A stretch of DNA of 44,416 nucleotides from a virus, in the IMG/VR virus record IMGVR_UViG_3300027247_000008, positions 1 to 44,416 of that record. The stretch is one strand, 5' to 3'. The notes under the pieces were generated by a model. That model made no database searches and had not been told where the DNA came from. It saw only the letters and a list, made by a program, of their open reading frames with translations. How positions within the stretch are numbered: position 1 is the first letter of the stretch; every line of letters begins with the position of its first letter. A program made the translations under genes and the position numbers. Positions 21,182 to 29,898 of the stretch are shown one piece after another.

Positions 21182-21672
21182 CAGTATGTTCTCCTATAAA
21201 TTGATAACTCATATGTAAAAGAAACGGACACTGCAGGATCAACATGCGCTGCACCCACTTCATTAAAGTTAGCGCTGTTATCAGTTTGAGTATGTATTCT
21301 CTTATTGTTCATAAAAAGATATTGGCTTCCTAATGCAAAAGATAAGTATGTTGGTCTAGTGGTTAACTGTCCATAAATTTTTAAACCTGCGTAGCTTTCT
21401 ACATGAAGCAGCAAAGGTACTGCTATAGGAAACTTATTACCGACAAAGCTTGAACCAACATTACCACTACAAGCGGTTACGGTGTATTGACCTATAGCAA
21501 CATCAGTTGTAGGATCATAATTCATCCCATGGGCAACTACTGAATGATTTGATAACGTTACGGTATTTGACAAATACCCAACACGATACAATAATCCATT
21601 TGTACTATCAAACTTAGTTGTACCAACTACATTTTGTATATAGATCTTAGTAGAGTCAATCGATAAGCTCAT
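21181..21672 (-). CDS. Minor tail / adhesin-like beta protein
   Basis: This 163-residue, Ser/Thr/Asn/Tyr-rich, beta-dominated protein begins MSLSIDSTKIYIQNVVGTTK. Its first 50 residues are related to those of the next upstream gene (shared IDSTKI/IDNTKI, TKFDSTNGLLY/IKFSTDYKYLK and VAHG/LPHG positions), so the two are probably paralogues. The composition fits an extracellular virion protein at the tail tip. No catalytic motif is seen. It overlaps the preceding gene by four bases. Confidence 0.65.
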   Translation of the reverse strand: MSLSIDSTKIYIQNVVGTTKFDSTNGLLYRVGYLSNTVTLSNHSVVAHGMNYDPTTDVAIGQYTVTACSGNVGSSFVGNKFPIAVPLLLHVESYAGLKIYGQLTTRPTYLSFALGSQYLFMNNKRIHTQTDNSANFNEVGAAHVDPAVSVSFTYELSIYRRTY

Positions 21673-22328
21673 GGAGTTATCTCCGCATTGATAGTTGTTG
21701 CAGCTTTAACTTGAGAGTAAATTGGAAACACACACAAGCAATTCGGATAACCAGACCAGCCCGGCACAGCACGTATTCTATAGTAACCCGTACCATGTGT
21801 ATTTAAATGATTTGTCATGTCTGTATGAGATACAGATGCGATAACGAATGTTTGTGATGCAACAACCTGTTGTTGAATTAGCATTACCCGATGCTGTGCA
21901 TTTAAAGTATAGCTTCCTATTTCTGTCCAAGTAGAACCTGTGGGTGACTTATAATCAACTTTGCAATAGTCAGCATTCGCATAATTGTCTACGACGTAAG
22001 GGAGACCTAAAGGTTGTACGATGAGGTAATTTTGGTATAACTCTAGACTACCATCAAACCAAAATTGAATTTCCCACGCATTTGGAGCACTAATCGTGCC
22101 ATAGTTGGTGCAATATATTGTACTAGCAGTACCAACAGTCTTAAGAGCAACACTAATATCATCGTCGGTACTATTGCCATGTGGGAGCGTTGATGTTGCG
22201 AACCCTGACACCAAGGTATTACTTGCACTGTTAGTTTTCAAATACTTGTAGTCTGTACTAAACTTTATATTATTTGAGTTGTCTCTTGTTTCAATTTTTG
22301 TGTTATCTATATAGACCTTATTTACCAT
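21669..22328 (-). CDS. Minor tail / adhesin-like protein
   Basis: This 219-residue protein begins MVNKVYIDNTKIETRDNSNN. It is beta-rich with many Asn/Ser/Thr/Tyr, a YKSPTGSTWTEIGSYTL segment and a GTGYYRIRAVPGWSGYPN segment suggesting an FnIII-like or lectin-like fold. It shares an N-terminal module with the following gene. It probably decorates the tail tip and contacts the host; this is inferred from position after the hub and NlpC-like genes. Confidence 0.62.
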   Translation of the reverse strand: MVNKVYIDNTKIETRDNSNNIKFSTDYKYLKTNSASNTLVSGFATSTLPHGNSTDDDISVALKTVGTASTIYCTNYGTISAPNAWEIQFWFDGSLELYQNYLIVQPLGLPYVVDNYANADYCKVDYKSPTGSTWTEIGSYTLNAQHRVMLIQQQVVASQTFVIASVSHTDMTNHLNTHGTGYYRIRAVPGWSGYPNCLCVFPIYSQVKAATTINAEITP

Positions 22329-22805
22329 TTAAGCCACCGCATGAATATAAACGTTAGCAACTAATTCTAACGTATTTGATGATGAATTATAGGCAGCAAA
22401 AACCCTACGAGTAACATCTGCTGTTGAGAGACCATCATAAAAGTCAGCATAAACTGTTCCGTTATACTCTAGTAAACAAAAGGTCGGGTTAGAAACAGGC
22501 GAGGTTCCAAAAGATACCTTTTGAACTTTAGTTGTTGGGCCTAGTGTTGTATAGGTAGTTCCACTATTAAAACAATCGCCACCGCTACTTACTGAATATG
22601 AATCCCTAGAAAACCCTGCAAAAGAAGAAGAGTCTTTAAACAAAGAGCCTTTGACTGTTAAAAAGTTCATATTAGAGTGAAATCTAATTTGATCTAGATA
22701 ATTGCTAGGAGACGCCAGCATTATTGCTAAAGTATTATCCGACGCAGGGTTAGATATCATAATAGCCCCAGTATTCACATTTGCATAAAAAGTACTAGTT
22801 GCCAT
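22329..22805 (-). CDS. Minor tail protein, 158 residues
   Basis: This beta-rich protein begins MATSTFYANVNTGAIMISNP and includes LLEYNGTVYADFYDGLSTAD. It is rich in Ser/Thr/Asn/Phe, with no signal peptide or catalytic motif. It overlaps the upstream NlpC-like gene by 11 bases, and its AAAGGTG ribosome binding site lies in that gene. Context makes it a tail-tip structural protein. Family not recognised. Confidence 0.6.
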   Translation of the reverse strand: MATSTFYANVNTGAIMISNPASDNTLAIMLASPSNYLDQIRFHSNMNFLTVKGSLFKDSSSFAGFSRDSYSVSSGGDCFNSGTTYTTLGPTTKVQKVSFGTSPVSNPTFCLLEYNGTVYADFYDGLSTADVTRRVFAAYNSSSNTLELVANVYIHAVA

Positions 22806-23319
22806 ATCTAAACACCTTTGTTACTCGTGTTTCATCAAAATCATCAATGCTTGAGTATTTCTTTGGAACATGATGAAGAATTTTTTCATTACCCAAATAA
22901 ACTGCTAGGTGAGAAGTCACGTCTGAATCAGGGATTAGGTAAGATACAACATCATTAGGTTGTAACTCAGAGATATCTACCTCATACCCCCCAACATCTT
23001 TAATAATATTCTCTACACCTATTCTAGCGTAATTAGCCCATTCTCTAAAGGTTAATGCTAACAATTTTTCTTCAATATTCGAGCCAACATGCTTATCAAG
23101 ATATCTTGCACATAAAATTGCACAGTCATTTCTACCGAAATTGTAAGCGGTTCCAATCATTTGATCTGATCGAACCACCCACATTTCTTGGAACTTATTT
23201 ATATAAATACTGTTTTGAATAGGAGACAATGATACTATAAGAGGCCCATCGTCTTGTTTAACAAATTCACCGTTAACAACATTAAATCGTTGACCAATAT
23301 TTTCTACAAATAGCTCATA
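22795..23319 (-). CDS. NlpC/P60-like tail-tip peptidase
   Basis: The preferred start is MYELFVENIGQRF at 23319, just after the hub gene stop; an upstream start at 23361 would overlap that gene. The 174-residue protein has GRNDCAILCARYLDK with a candidate catalytic Cys, and later VTSHLAVYLGNEKILHHVPK with the candidate His, in NlpC/P60 order. An N-terminal beta domain (about 60 residues) precedes it. Tail-tip NlpC proteins (lambda gpK, for example) cleave peptidoglycan during entry. Placement after the J-like hub rather than before it is unusual. Confidence 0.7.
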   Translation of the reverse strand, partial: YELFVENIGQRFNVVNGEFVKQDDGPLIVSLSPIQNSIYINKFQEMWVVRSDQMIGTAYNFGRNDCAILCARYLDKHVGSNIEEKLLALTFREWANYARIGVENIIKDVGGYEVDISELQPNDVVSYLIPDSDVTSHLAVYLGNEKILHHVPKKYSSIDDFDETRVTKVFRYGN

Positions 23320-23335
23320 CATGTTTATATCTTTC

Positions 23336-26300
23336 TTATACTGAGATTTTAATAGTACCATTTGTCAAATCAATAACAAACGTATTATTATTGTTTCTTA
23401 ACACACCTGCAGTGATTGTTCCTGCATTACTAGTTAAATTACTAAGACCTTCTGATGGCCCTACATAAATAGCATTAGTAGTGACAGTCCCATTTACTAA
23501 AAGATTACCGTCAATAAATGCAGCCTGAGATACCCACCCTGTTCCACTATAAATGAATGCTTTTGTACCACTAGAGTGTGTTGTAGCAATAATAAATCTA
23601 TCATCCTTTACAGGAGGGATGTCTGGATTTTGCATTGCGTACCAGTATACGTCCACTTCGGCTGTTGTGTCAACTTCTGATAGATTTGAGGCTCCGGTAT
23701 CGTATCTCCACAATCCCGGACCTCTTGCGCCAGTTGCGCCAGTTGCGCCATTTGCACCGTTTGAGCCACCTATGCCTACAACAGCCGCAGCTGACCACTC
23801 ATCAATTGAAATAGTATCTGTATTCGTAGATGAGGAAGCAATTGCTTGTCTGACCCATAGATATTCTCCTTGAGATAAACTTGGTGCTGTCTGCGTCCAA
23901 CTATTCAACGTGAGACCTGATAAAGTTTTTGTGGAGAAAGTATAAGTTGCTGTACCAGTAAAGGATGTGGGAGCCGTCGTTCCTGATGTGCTTTTTATGT
24001 ATAAGAAAATTGGAACACTGTTAAGCCCATTAAAACCGTCTTTCCCGGCAACACCTAAAACAACCGCTGAACTGAATTCTGTTGCAGCAATTGAATCCGT
24101 GTTGGATTGAGAATACGCTGTAGCCTGTTTTACCCAAAGATATTCGCCTTGAGCTAAGCTTGGAGAAGAGGTTGTCCACCCGTTTAATGTTCCTCCTGTT
24201 AGAGAAACAGAAGAGAATGTATATGTAAACGTGCCTGTAGGGTCTGCGGGGGGTGTAGAAGAAGATGTGTTCTTTTGATAGATAGTTACAATTGCGGTAT
24301 TGTATCCATTGCTGCCTGCAAGACCAACAAATCGAGCGAAAGAAATTCCAGCTCTAATAGGTAATGTAGGAAGTGCTTCAGTTTTATATACATAGTAGGC
24401 AACATAAGCATTACTACCGATGCTATAAGACTGATTATTTGTTAATTCATCCGCCGAGTTAGCATAGATAACAGCAACCTTGTCAGGGGTTCCTCTCTGA
24501 ATAGTAATACTAGAGTTACCTTGAGCATCTTCTGCAATCGCCCGTGGAGATTTTCTTCCAAGCGGTGTTATAGCTCTAACAGCAAAAGAGTATACACCAG
24601 TTGAGAGACCCGTTATATCAAACTGGTAGGCGTAGGTCTGCCCAAGCGTCGTCCACGTCGCATTGTTATCCGCAGAAACTTCTACAAGATACTGATCAAC
24701 TTCAACTGAGCTTGATTTTGTCCAAGTAAGTTTTCCAGATTGAACTCCAAGAATACCATTGTTAGTATTGGTAAATAATACACTCGTAGGAGGTTTAATG
24801 ACATCGTTTACTAAAGTGGAAGCAGGATACGCTACGAAATCTCCAATATTCCATGCAAGATTAAGATAGTTAAAAGATTGAGCTTCAATTTTTACATTTA
24901 ACTCACCATCATACTCTACACTTTGTACTCTATAAATTTCGTATCCATCGGTGTTCGCCAAGTTCTTGATTGGAATCACTTCAGATTTAAGTAGGAAAAA
25001 GTCACCAGTTTCTAAAGTAATGGCCTTGCGAGTTAGCTTGATAGATAGCCTATGGGTGTTGCGGCTAGTCCTTACAAGCTCCTCTGCTCTTGATTGAGCA
25101 TGGTAAGGATCAATGATCCCCGGAATAGAAACTTCCGTTTTAAGTGGTTGATCATTGTCTTCTCCTAAATATACATTGTAGACTTGTGAAAATGTCTCTG
25201 GCCAAGTGATGCTATCAGATTTAAAATTCTTAATTGCATTAGAAAAGCGAACAGTCACCTGATTATACTTGTCTTCTGCCTTTGGCCAAGTAACATTTGC
25301 AGAGTCTCTAACGATATCTGCGTCTGTAAAGACATGATTAGTATTGACAAGACCGTTAGCTACAGAAGGATTTCCAGTAGGATATTCGACATTAAGTTTA
25401 TACCTGCCATCAGACCACACAAGAAAAGCCTGATGAGCACATTGAAGAATTCTATTTACGTTGTCTCTGACTTCCTGCTCAGTGTCAATGATATCGTTAA
25501 ATTCGTAAAGTTTGACCGTTGTTGGTTTAGACCCGCCATATACTTTACCACCAAAAGGCTTGGTATCTACAACAGTATCTGAAATAACTTTAGCTCTATA
25601 AAAGCTTTCAAGATCAATTTCGTTAATAGAAAGACCTCTGCCATAGATGCCGTTAATAAGATAATCTAATAGTACTCTAGCAAAGTTGTTAGAGAAGGTC
25701 TTTTCCGCACTCAGGCTATAAACACCGTTACTCTCTATAATATCATAAATTCTTTGGCCTTCTACATAGAAACTAAGTGAAGGTAGATTTCCTGAATATT
25801 GAGGGTCATCCCTGTTAAGTACGAAAGCGCAGGTAGCATAAGCGGTGCTAGTAAATAGATTGCTGCTACTAAACCCATTAGCAGTTGCCATTGGGTCCGC
25901 TACCCCACCATTTTTGTAAAAGTTAAGTACAAAACTATCTTTAAATTTATCGTTAGAGGCCGTGGTTTCGTCAATATCCAAATCGACTAGGGCATTGATA
26001 CCCCCAAAAGAGATTGCATTTTGAGTAAGCAATACTTCATTTTTAGACCCTTGATATCCTCTGTCTGAGCCAAAGACAATAGCAGAAGGAGAAAGTACTT
26101 TTCTAATTTCGTACTTATAAGTGATAGTAAGGCCACTTACAATCTTATCCTTCCTTGAACCTCTGTAATAACGGTCACCACCTGCAGAAATATTAGAAAG
26201 TTCGTTTTCAATATTCTTATATTCCGTTGATAAAAACAATCCTGCTACGCTATTGGTGTAAGTCTTATTATAAAGCTCTACACCTGCCCAGATCACTCTG

Positions 26301-26704
26301 ACGGTGTGAGAACTAATATTTTTTGGGTTATCAGTATCAGACACGTCAGCTGCAGTAACCTTGGACTCAACAAAGTAAGTGCTAGAGTTATAATCATAGG
26401 TAGTAGGAGAAGGTAAGTACTGTGCTGCGCTATAGCCGTTGGGAGCAACCCATGTATAAGAAGACTGAACCTTTAAATCTGTTACAAGACCGCCTACCTT
26501 GTTGTAGCCATAAATGACTGGTAGGTTCATTGCTTCACTTTTGCGAGTGAATTCAAACCCCTTGCGAGATTCTTCGGCGGCTCTCATGCGAGACTTCATC
26601 TTTTTAGCTTGAGATTGTTGGTAGGCAATAGAACCTATTGTAAATAAAAGTTGACCAGTAGTAAACGAAAATAAGGTTCCAATTGTAATTACTGTAGCTG
26701 ACAT
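23336..26704 (-). CDS. Tail tip hub / host-specificity protein (J-like)
   Basis: The start is taken as MSATVITIGTLFSF at 26704 (TAATG overlap with the upstream stop, GGGGGAAAG site). The 1122 residues comprise an N-terminal hydrophobic segment (about 2-28), a Phage-tail_3/J-like core (about 40-640, including VIYGYNKVGGLVTD and AEELVRTSRNTHRLSIKLTRK), an FnIII domain (about 640-740), two related repeats of about 85 residues (each with SLAQGEYLWVKQA or SLSQGEYLWVRQA), and a collagen-like GANGATGATGARGPG stretch before the C-terminus. It forms the central tip and recognises the receptor. Confidence 0.88.
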   Translation of the reverse strand: MSATVITIGTLFSFTTGQLLFTIGSIAYQQSQAKKMKSRMRAAEESRKGFEFTRKSEAMNLPVIYGYNKVGGLVTDLKVQSSYTWVAPNGYSAAQYLPSPTTYDYNSSTYFVESKVTAADVSDTDNPKNISSHTVRVIWAGVELYNKTYTNSVAGLFLSTEYKNIENELSNISAGGDRYYRGSRKDKIVSGLTITYKYEIRKVLSPSAIVFGSDRGYQGSKNEVLLTQNAISFGGINALVDLDIDETTASNDKFKDSFVLNFYKNGGVADPMATANGFSSSNLFTSTAYATCAFVLNRDDPQYSGNLPSLSFYVEGQRIYDIIESNGVYSLSAEKTFSNNFARVLLDYLINGIYGRGLSINEIDLESFYRAKVISDTVVDTKPFGGKVYGGSKPTTVKLYEFNDIIDTEQEVRDNVNRILQCAHQAFLVWSDGRYKLNVEYPTGNPSVANGLVNTNHVFTDADIVRDSANVTWPKAEDKYNQVTVRFSNAIKNFKSDSITWPETFSQVYNVYLGEDNDQPLKTEVSIPGIIDPYHAQSRAEELVRTSRNTHRLSIKLTRKAITLETGDFFLLKSEVIPIKNLANTDGYEIYRVQSVEYDGELNVKIEAQSFNYLNLAWNIGDFVAYPASTLVNDVIKPPTSVLFTNTNNGILGVQSGKLTWTKSSSVEVDQYLVEVSADNNATWTTLGQTYAYQFDITGLSTGVYSFAVRAITPLGRKSPRAIAEDAQGNSSITIQRGTPDKVAVIYANSADELTNNQSYSIGSNAYVAYYVYKTEALPTLPIRAGISFARFVGLAGSNGYNTAIVTIYQKNTSSSTPPADPTGTFTYTFSSVSLTGGTLNGWTTSSPSLAQGEYLWVKQATAYSQSNTDSIAATEFSSAVVLGVAGKDGFNGLNSVPIFLYIKSTSGTTAPTSFTGTATYTFSTKTLSGLTLNSWTQTAPSLSQGEYLWVRQAIASSSTNTDTISIDEWSAAAVVGIGGSNGANGATGATGARGPGLWRYDTGASNLSEVDTTAEVDVYWYAMQNPDIPPVKDDRFIIATTHSSGTKAFIYSGTGWVSQAAFIDGNLLVNGTVTTNAIYVGPSEGLSNLTSNAGTITAGVLRNNNNTFVIDLTNGTIKISV

Positions 26705-27267
26705 TAAACTTTCCCCCACTTAATAATTTGTTCGTTATCTTCTAACACCTTATCAAAAGCAGTATCACTAGTATTGATTTGGTCCATACCTTTTGGACTT
26801 GTGATTAGAGTTTTGACAAGTCCAAGATCTGCAAAAGGAGAAGAGAGTGTAATGCTAAAGACTGCTTGATCAAAATCGTTATTATAGCTATGATCGTCAA
26901 TAACACCAGAGTATGCGAGAATTACGTTAGCAGGATCTGTATTAGGAGTTCCATCTGAGTTATAAAAACCAAAATATATTTTTGCTGCTCTTCCCGCTTC
27001 TGTTCTAGAAACGTTATTCTTGAATATTGCGTTGTTGTCCGCAAAACTAATTGAAAAAGTCTGCCTATCTACTAGTGCTGATTGCAGTGGAGCTACGTAA
27101 TCGATTATCCCTAAGTCTTTTGTGTAAGTTTTTCCATTAAAATCAATCTCGTGCGGGCCAGCTGAGAGATATACAGGGCCATTTCTAAAGTCAAGAAAAA
27201 TTAACGGGAAGAATTTTACAGGATCTTCTTGTAACTTAGATAAAACAAAACTATTAAACTTTCTCAT
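26704..27267 (-). CDS. Baseplate / tail-tip protein
   Basis: This 187-residue protein begins MRKFNSFVLSKLQEDPVKFF and continues LIFLDFRNGPVYLSAGPHEI. The pattern 'x-FLDF ... GPVYLSAGPHEIDFNGKTYT' recalls the DUF2163-type tail-tip proteins of gene-transfer agents and siphoviruses, which sit between the distal tail protein and the hub. It overlaps the NlpC-like gene by 14 bases, with AGGAGAGATACAG upstream of the ATG. It is likely a tail-tip structural component; the family label is tentative. Confidence 0.7.
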   Translation of the reverse strand: MRKFNSFVLSKLQEDPVKFFPLIFLDFRNGPVYLSAGPHEIDFNGKTYTKDLGIIDYVAPLQSALVDRQTFSISFADNNAIFKNNVSRTEAGRAAKIYFGFYNSDGTPNTDPANVILAYSGVIDDHSYNNDFDQAVFSITLSSPFADLGLVKTLITSPKGMDQINTSDTAFDKVLEDNEQIIKWGKV

Positions 27268-27697
27268 CTGTATCTCTCCTGCATAGTATTCTTGCTCTTG
27301 GTTTTACATATTTCATAGGAAGCTTCTCATAGCTAGGATCATCGGAACTATTTAACCATTCTTTGCCTGTATAGATGGCAACAGTAAGGTCTACTAGTTT
27401 AGAATCAAAGAAACACACATCTCCTAGCGAGACATTCGAAAAGTCTATTACTTTGTAGCCGTACGCCTCTACCATCTCTTTGACATCTGTGTAGCCTAAC
27501 TCTCTAACTTTTCTATGAAAAACTGTATGAGTGCTATAGCTAGTTATCTTTCCGAACAGATTATTGTCTGGAAATAAATTTCGATCATACATTGTGAACA
27601 TCGTCCAACAATCCGATTTACCGTACTGATAGCCTCTCCCGATTTTAATCCTATTAACTTCTTTATACGCTTTCTGTAATGCTTCTAACTTATCCAT
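27254..27697 (-). CDS. NlpC/P60-fold tail protein, possibly inactive
   Basis: This 147-residue protein has GRGYQYGKSDCWTMFTMYDR (Cys30) matching the NlpC/P60 nucleophile region and LGDVCFFDSKLVDLTVAIYT at about residues 91-110. The latter is where relatives carry the catalytic His in an H-V-x-I-Y pattern; here that position reads Thr-Val-Ala-Ile-Tyr. The gene lies between the distal tail and tail-tip proteins, as in gene-transfer-agent-like tails. It may be a structural descendant of a peptidase, or use another base. Confidence 0.68.
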   Translation of the reverse strand: MDKLEALQKAYKEVNRIKIGRGYQYGKSDCWTMFTMYDRNLFPDNNLFGKITSYSTHTVFHRKVRELGYTDVKEMVEAYGYKVIDFSNVSLGDVCFFDSKLVDLTVAIYTGKEWLNSSDDPSYEKLPMKYVKPRARILCRRDTDEKV

Positions 27698-27700
27698 ACC

Positions 27701-28324
27701 TTATACTCTTTCTTGAATTGTAATTGTCCCAACGTCAGTCATAATACCGTCTGTGTAAGTAATACCAGAAATGTTTTCAACTGATCTAACATAGGTAAGA
27801 ACAGGTTTAATAGGAGTATTAGGCAAGTGAAGCAAGACGGCGTTACCCACGTTAGATTGGAGTGGAGGAAAGATAGGAACTTCTCTTGAAGTGCCCTCTT
27901 GAACATTAGCAGTGACAGTATAAATTTTACTGTGATTAGCAAACTTAATAAAAGTCCCTTTAGCAATAACTGTAGTGTTGTTGTTGAAGGTGCCAAGATT
28001 GTTCATCCAAACGGAAATAGAAGATTCTCCTACATCGTGAGTTCCAATAGTATAAGGATAAACAGTAATAGGGGAAACTAGGTCATCAACTGATTTAAGT
28101 TGAGGCATAATCATCGTGCTATTTTTTGTATCATTATCTAGCATAGAGATAAATAGATCTTGTGGATTATTTGTAGCAATCCTAAAAGATAGATCCCAAC
28201 GCTGACTGTCAGTAGCTCTTCTAAAAATTTTTTGAGATGCTGTTTCAGAACTTAAAACAATTCTCTTTGATTCAATAGTGAAAGGGGCTAAAATAGGTTG
28301 CCCCTCGAAATAGTAAGTAGCCAT
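27701..28324 (-). CDS. Distal tail-like baseplate protein
   Basis: This 207-residue beta protein begins MATYYFEGQPILAPFTIESK and contains ATDSQRWDLSFRIATNNPQD, a pattern of proteins found between tape measure and hub modules. It is probably the distal tail (Dit-like) hub component that caps the tube, inferred from order and fold type. It is the first gene after promoter candidate E, whose predicted transcript begins only about 30 bases upstream of its ATG. Confidence 0.62.
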   Translation of the reverse strand: MATYYFEGQPILAPFTIESKRIVLSSETASQKIFRRATDSQRWDLSFRIATNNPQDLFISMLDNDTKNSTMIMPQLKSVDDLVSPITVYPYTIGTHDVGESSISVWMNNLGTFNNNTTVIAKGTFIKFANHSKIYTVTANVQEGTSREVPIFPPLQSNVGNAVLLHLPNTPIKPVLTYVRSVENISGITYTDGIMTDVGTITIQERV

Positions 28325-28350
28325 TTCAGCCCCCTTCTCTGTTTTTCTTC

Positions 28351-28370
28351 TTCTTAAAGGTCAGGTATTG
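28351..28370 (-). promoter_or_regulatory. Phage-type promoter candidate, copy E
   Basis: The minus strand reads CAATACCTGACCTTTAAGAA. It lies between PhoH and the baseplate genes. The predicted start is G28353 with a short purine-rich leader (GAAGAAGAAAAACAG) and no hairpin. It would drive the baseplate, tail-tip and lysis genes down to about 19900. Confidence 0.6.
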
Positions 28371-28373
28371 TAA

Positions 28374-29057
28374 TTAGATGTTTTCTTTAATAAATACTCT
28401 AACCAGATCTGCTACAATATCTGATCTAACGATATCATCTACTGAGAATTCAATAATAGGTAGCTGGATACCTGCTTTACGCACTACAGTACAAAACTTT
28501 AGTAAGTCTTTACCATCTTTGACATCAGATTGTGCAGGGTCGCCCATTAATACTAACTTAGAGTTTTCTCCAAGTCTTGTTGTAATTGCCTTTAATTCAT
28601 CGATAGACAAGTTTTGAGCCTCATCAACAAGTACAAGCGCATTCTCGTAAGAACGCCCTCGAATAGTTTCAATGGGCTGAATTTCAATTTCACCTTTATT
28701 CATCATGTATTGGTATTTTTCTTTACCAAACGCTTTTTCTAGTACTTCTAACATAGGCAAGAGCCAAGGAGTCATCTTCTCTTGAATGCTACCGGGGAAA
28801 TGACCTAGTGTTTTACCCGTAGGAACATTTGCACGAGTAATAACAATTTTTCTGTATTTACCTTGCATATGTAACTGGGCAATAGTTCCTGTACTACAAT
28901 ATGTCTTGCCCGTACCAGCGCAGCCAATAGTAACAGTAATAGGGTTCATCTTAATTGCTTTAATTAAAGCATCCTGCTTTTCATTTTTAGGGATAACATG
29001 AAAGCCAATACGATGAACATTTGTTTTAGGAGCGTAGCGAGATTTTCTTTTGGACAT
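28374..29057 (-). CDS. phoH: PhoH-like P-loop ATPase
   Basis: This 227-residue protein has Walker A GCAGTGKT (45-52) and Walker B VLVDEAQ (142-148), with SKLVLMGDPAQSD and TRANVPTGKTLGHFPGS matching the PhoH family. The basic N-terminus (MSKRKSRYAPK) is short. PhoH-like proteins are common in marine phages; roles in RNA metabolism or phosphate stress have been proposed but remain unsettled. It is oddly placed between adhesin and baseplate genes, so it may be a late acquisition. AAAAGGATAATAA precedes the ATG. Confidence 0.92.
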   Translation of the reverse strand: MSKRKSRYAPKTNVHRIGFHVIPKNEKQDALIKAIKMNPITVTIGCAGTGKTYCSTGTIAQLHMQGKYRKIVITRANVPTGKTLGHFPGSIQEKMTPWLLPMLEVLEKAFGKEKYQYMMNKGEIEIQPIETIRGRSYENALVLVDEAQNLSIDELKAITTRLGENSKLVLMGDPAQSDVKDGKDLLKFCTVVRKAGIQLPIIEFSVDDIVRSDIVADLVRVFIKENI

Positions 29058-29082
29058 TTATTATCCTTTTTATTAAATGTAA

Positions 29083-29883
29083 TTAAGATACGGTAATTAG
29101 TGCAGCGGCTGTACACCCAGTAATACTTGAAGCAGACGATGTAAAACTAGTGCTACTGCTTTCTGTTATTGCACCTGCATAAGAATGATAACCTGTATCA
29201 TCAAGAAAATAGTTATTAGTGACATTAGTGATATTAGAATTACTTCCGCCATAACCAACAGCTCCAATAATTGCAATAGCAGGTAGTTGACTACTTTGTA
29301 AAGAAAAAGAAGTATTAACTGGACTATTATTTACATAAGAGTCTTGCAATGTTACTGTTGAAGCATTTGCGGAATAAACTGCAAGGCTGTCTACTTGAGA
29401 GGGCATAGCCCCTCTTACCGTAATAGAAGTCCCCTCTGTGCCAGTTGCAATTTTATAACCAATTCTGACAGAAGATGCAAACGGAGAACTCCACACATGA
29501 GAAGCATATGCTATTTGAATAAACCCATTTAGTAAATTTGATTCACCATAATAATTATACGCCCATGTTTCACCTATAAATAATAATAAATCACCTGCTT
29601 GTGGCGCAGCCGCTAATACAAAAGTACCAGTTGATGAACTTGCCTGCTCGACAAACGCTAAAACTATAGGTACTAGTTCAAAATTATTATCCGCAAATCT
29701 TAAAAGAGGAGGAGCGGGTATAGCGTCTACTTTTAAATTATCAAGTTTTAAAACAGAGCTTGATAAAAACGTTGTATTATCTAGGCTGTTTAGCTCTGAA
29801 ATAGTCTGGGAAAGAGAAACAGTTACGTTATCAGCTTCGTAGCCTGTAATACCATTGGTACCATTAAGAATTACTTTAGACAT
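29083..29883 (-). CDS. Tail fiber / adhesin with MSKVxLNGTNG module
   Basis: This 266-residue protein begins MSKVILNGTNGITGYEADNV. About 65 N-terminal residues are shared with the glycine-rich fiber at 30327-31384, probably a virion-attachment module. The C-terminal part (about 75-266) is a Ser/Ala/Thr-rich beta domain with SSSTGTFVLAAAPQAGDLLL and ITGCTAAALITVS at the end, likely an adhesin head. It is the last gene of the fiber cluster before PhoH. Receptor unknown. Confidence 0.7.
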   Translation of the reverse strand: MSKVILNGTNGITGYEADNVTVSLSQTISELNSLDNTTFLSSSVLKLDNLKVDAIPAPPLLRFADNNFELVPIVLAFVEQASSSTGTFVLAAAPQAGDLLLFIGETWAYNYYGESNLLNGFIQIAYASHVWSSPFASSVRIGYKIATGTEGTSITVRGAMPSQVDSLAVYSANASTVTLQDSYVNNSPVNTSFSLQSSQLPAIAIIGAVGYGGSNSNITNVTNNYFLDDTGYHSYAGAITESSSTSFTSSASSITGCTAAALITVS

Positions 29884-29898
29884 TTAAATTCTCCAATT

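Noticed and set aside
23730-23765. CRISPR-like or tandem repeat (GCGCCAGTT units).
   Set aside because: It encodes the collagen-like Gly-Ala-Thr repeats of the hub protein; no spacers.
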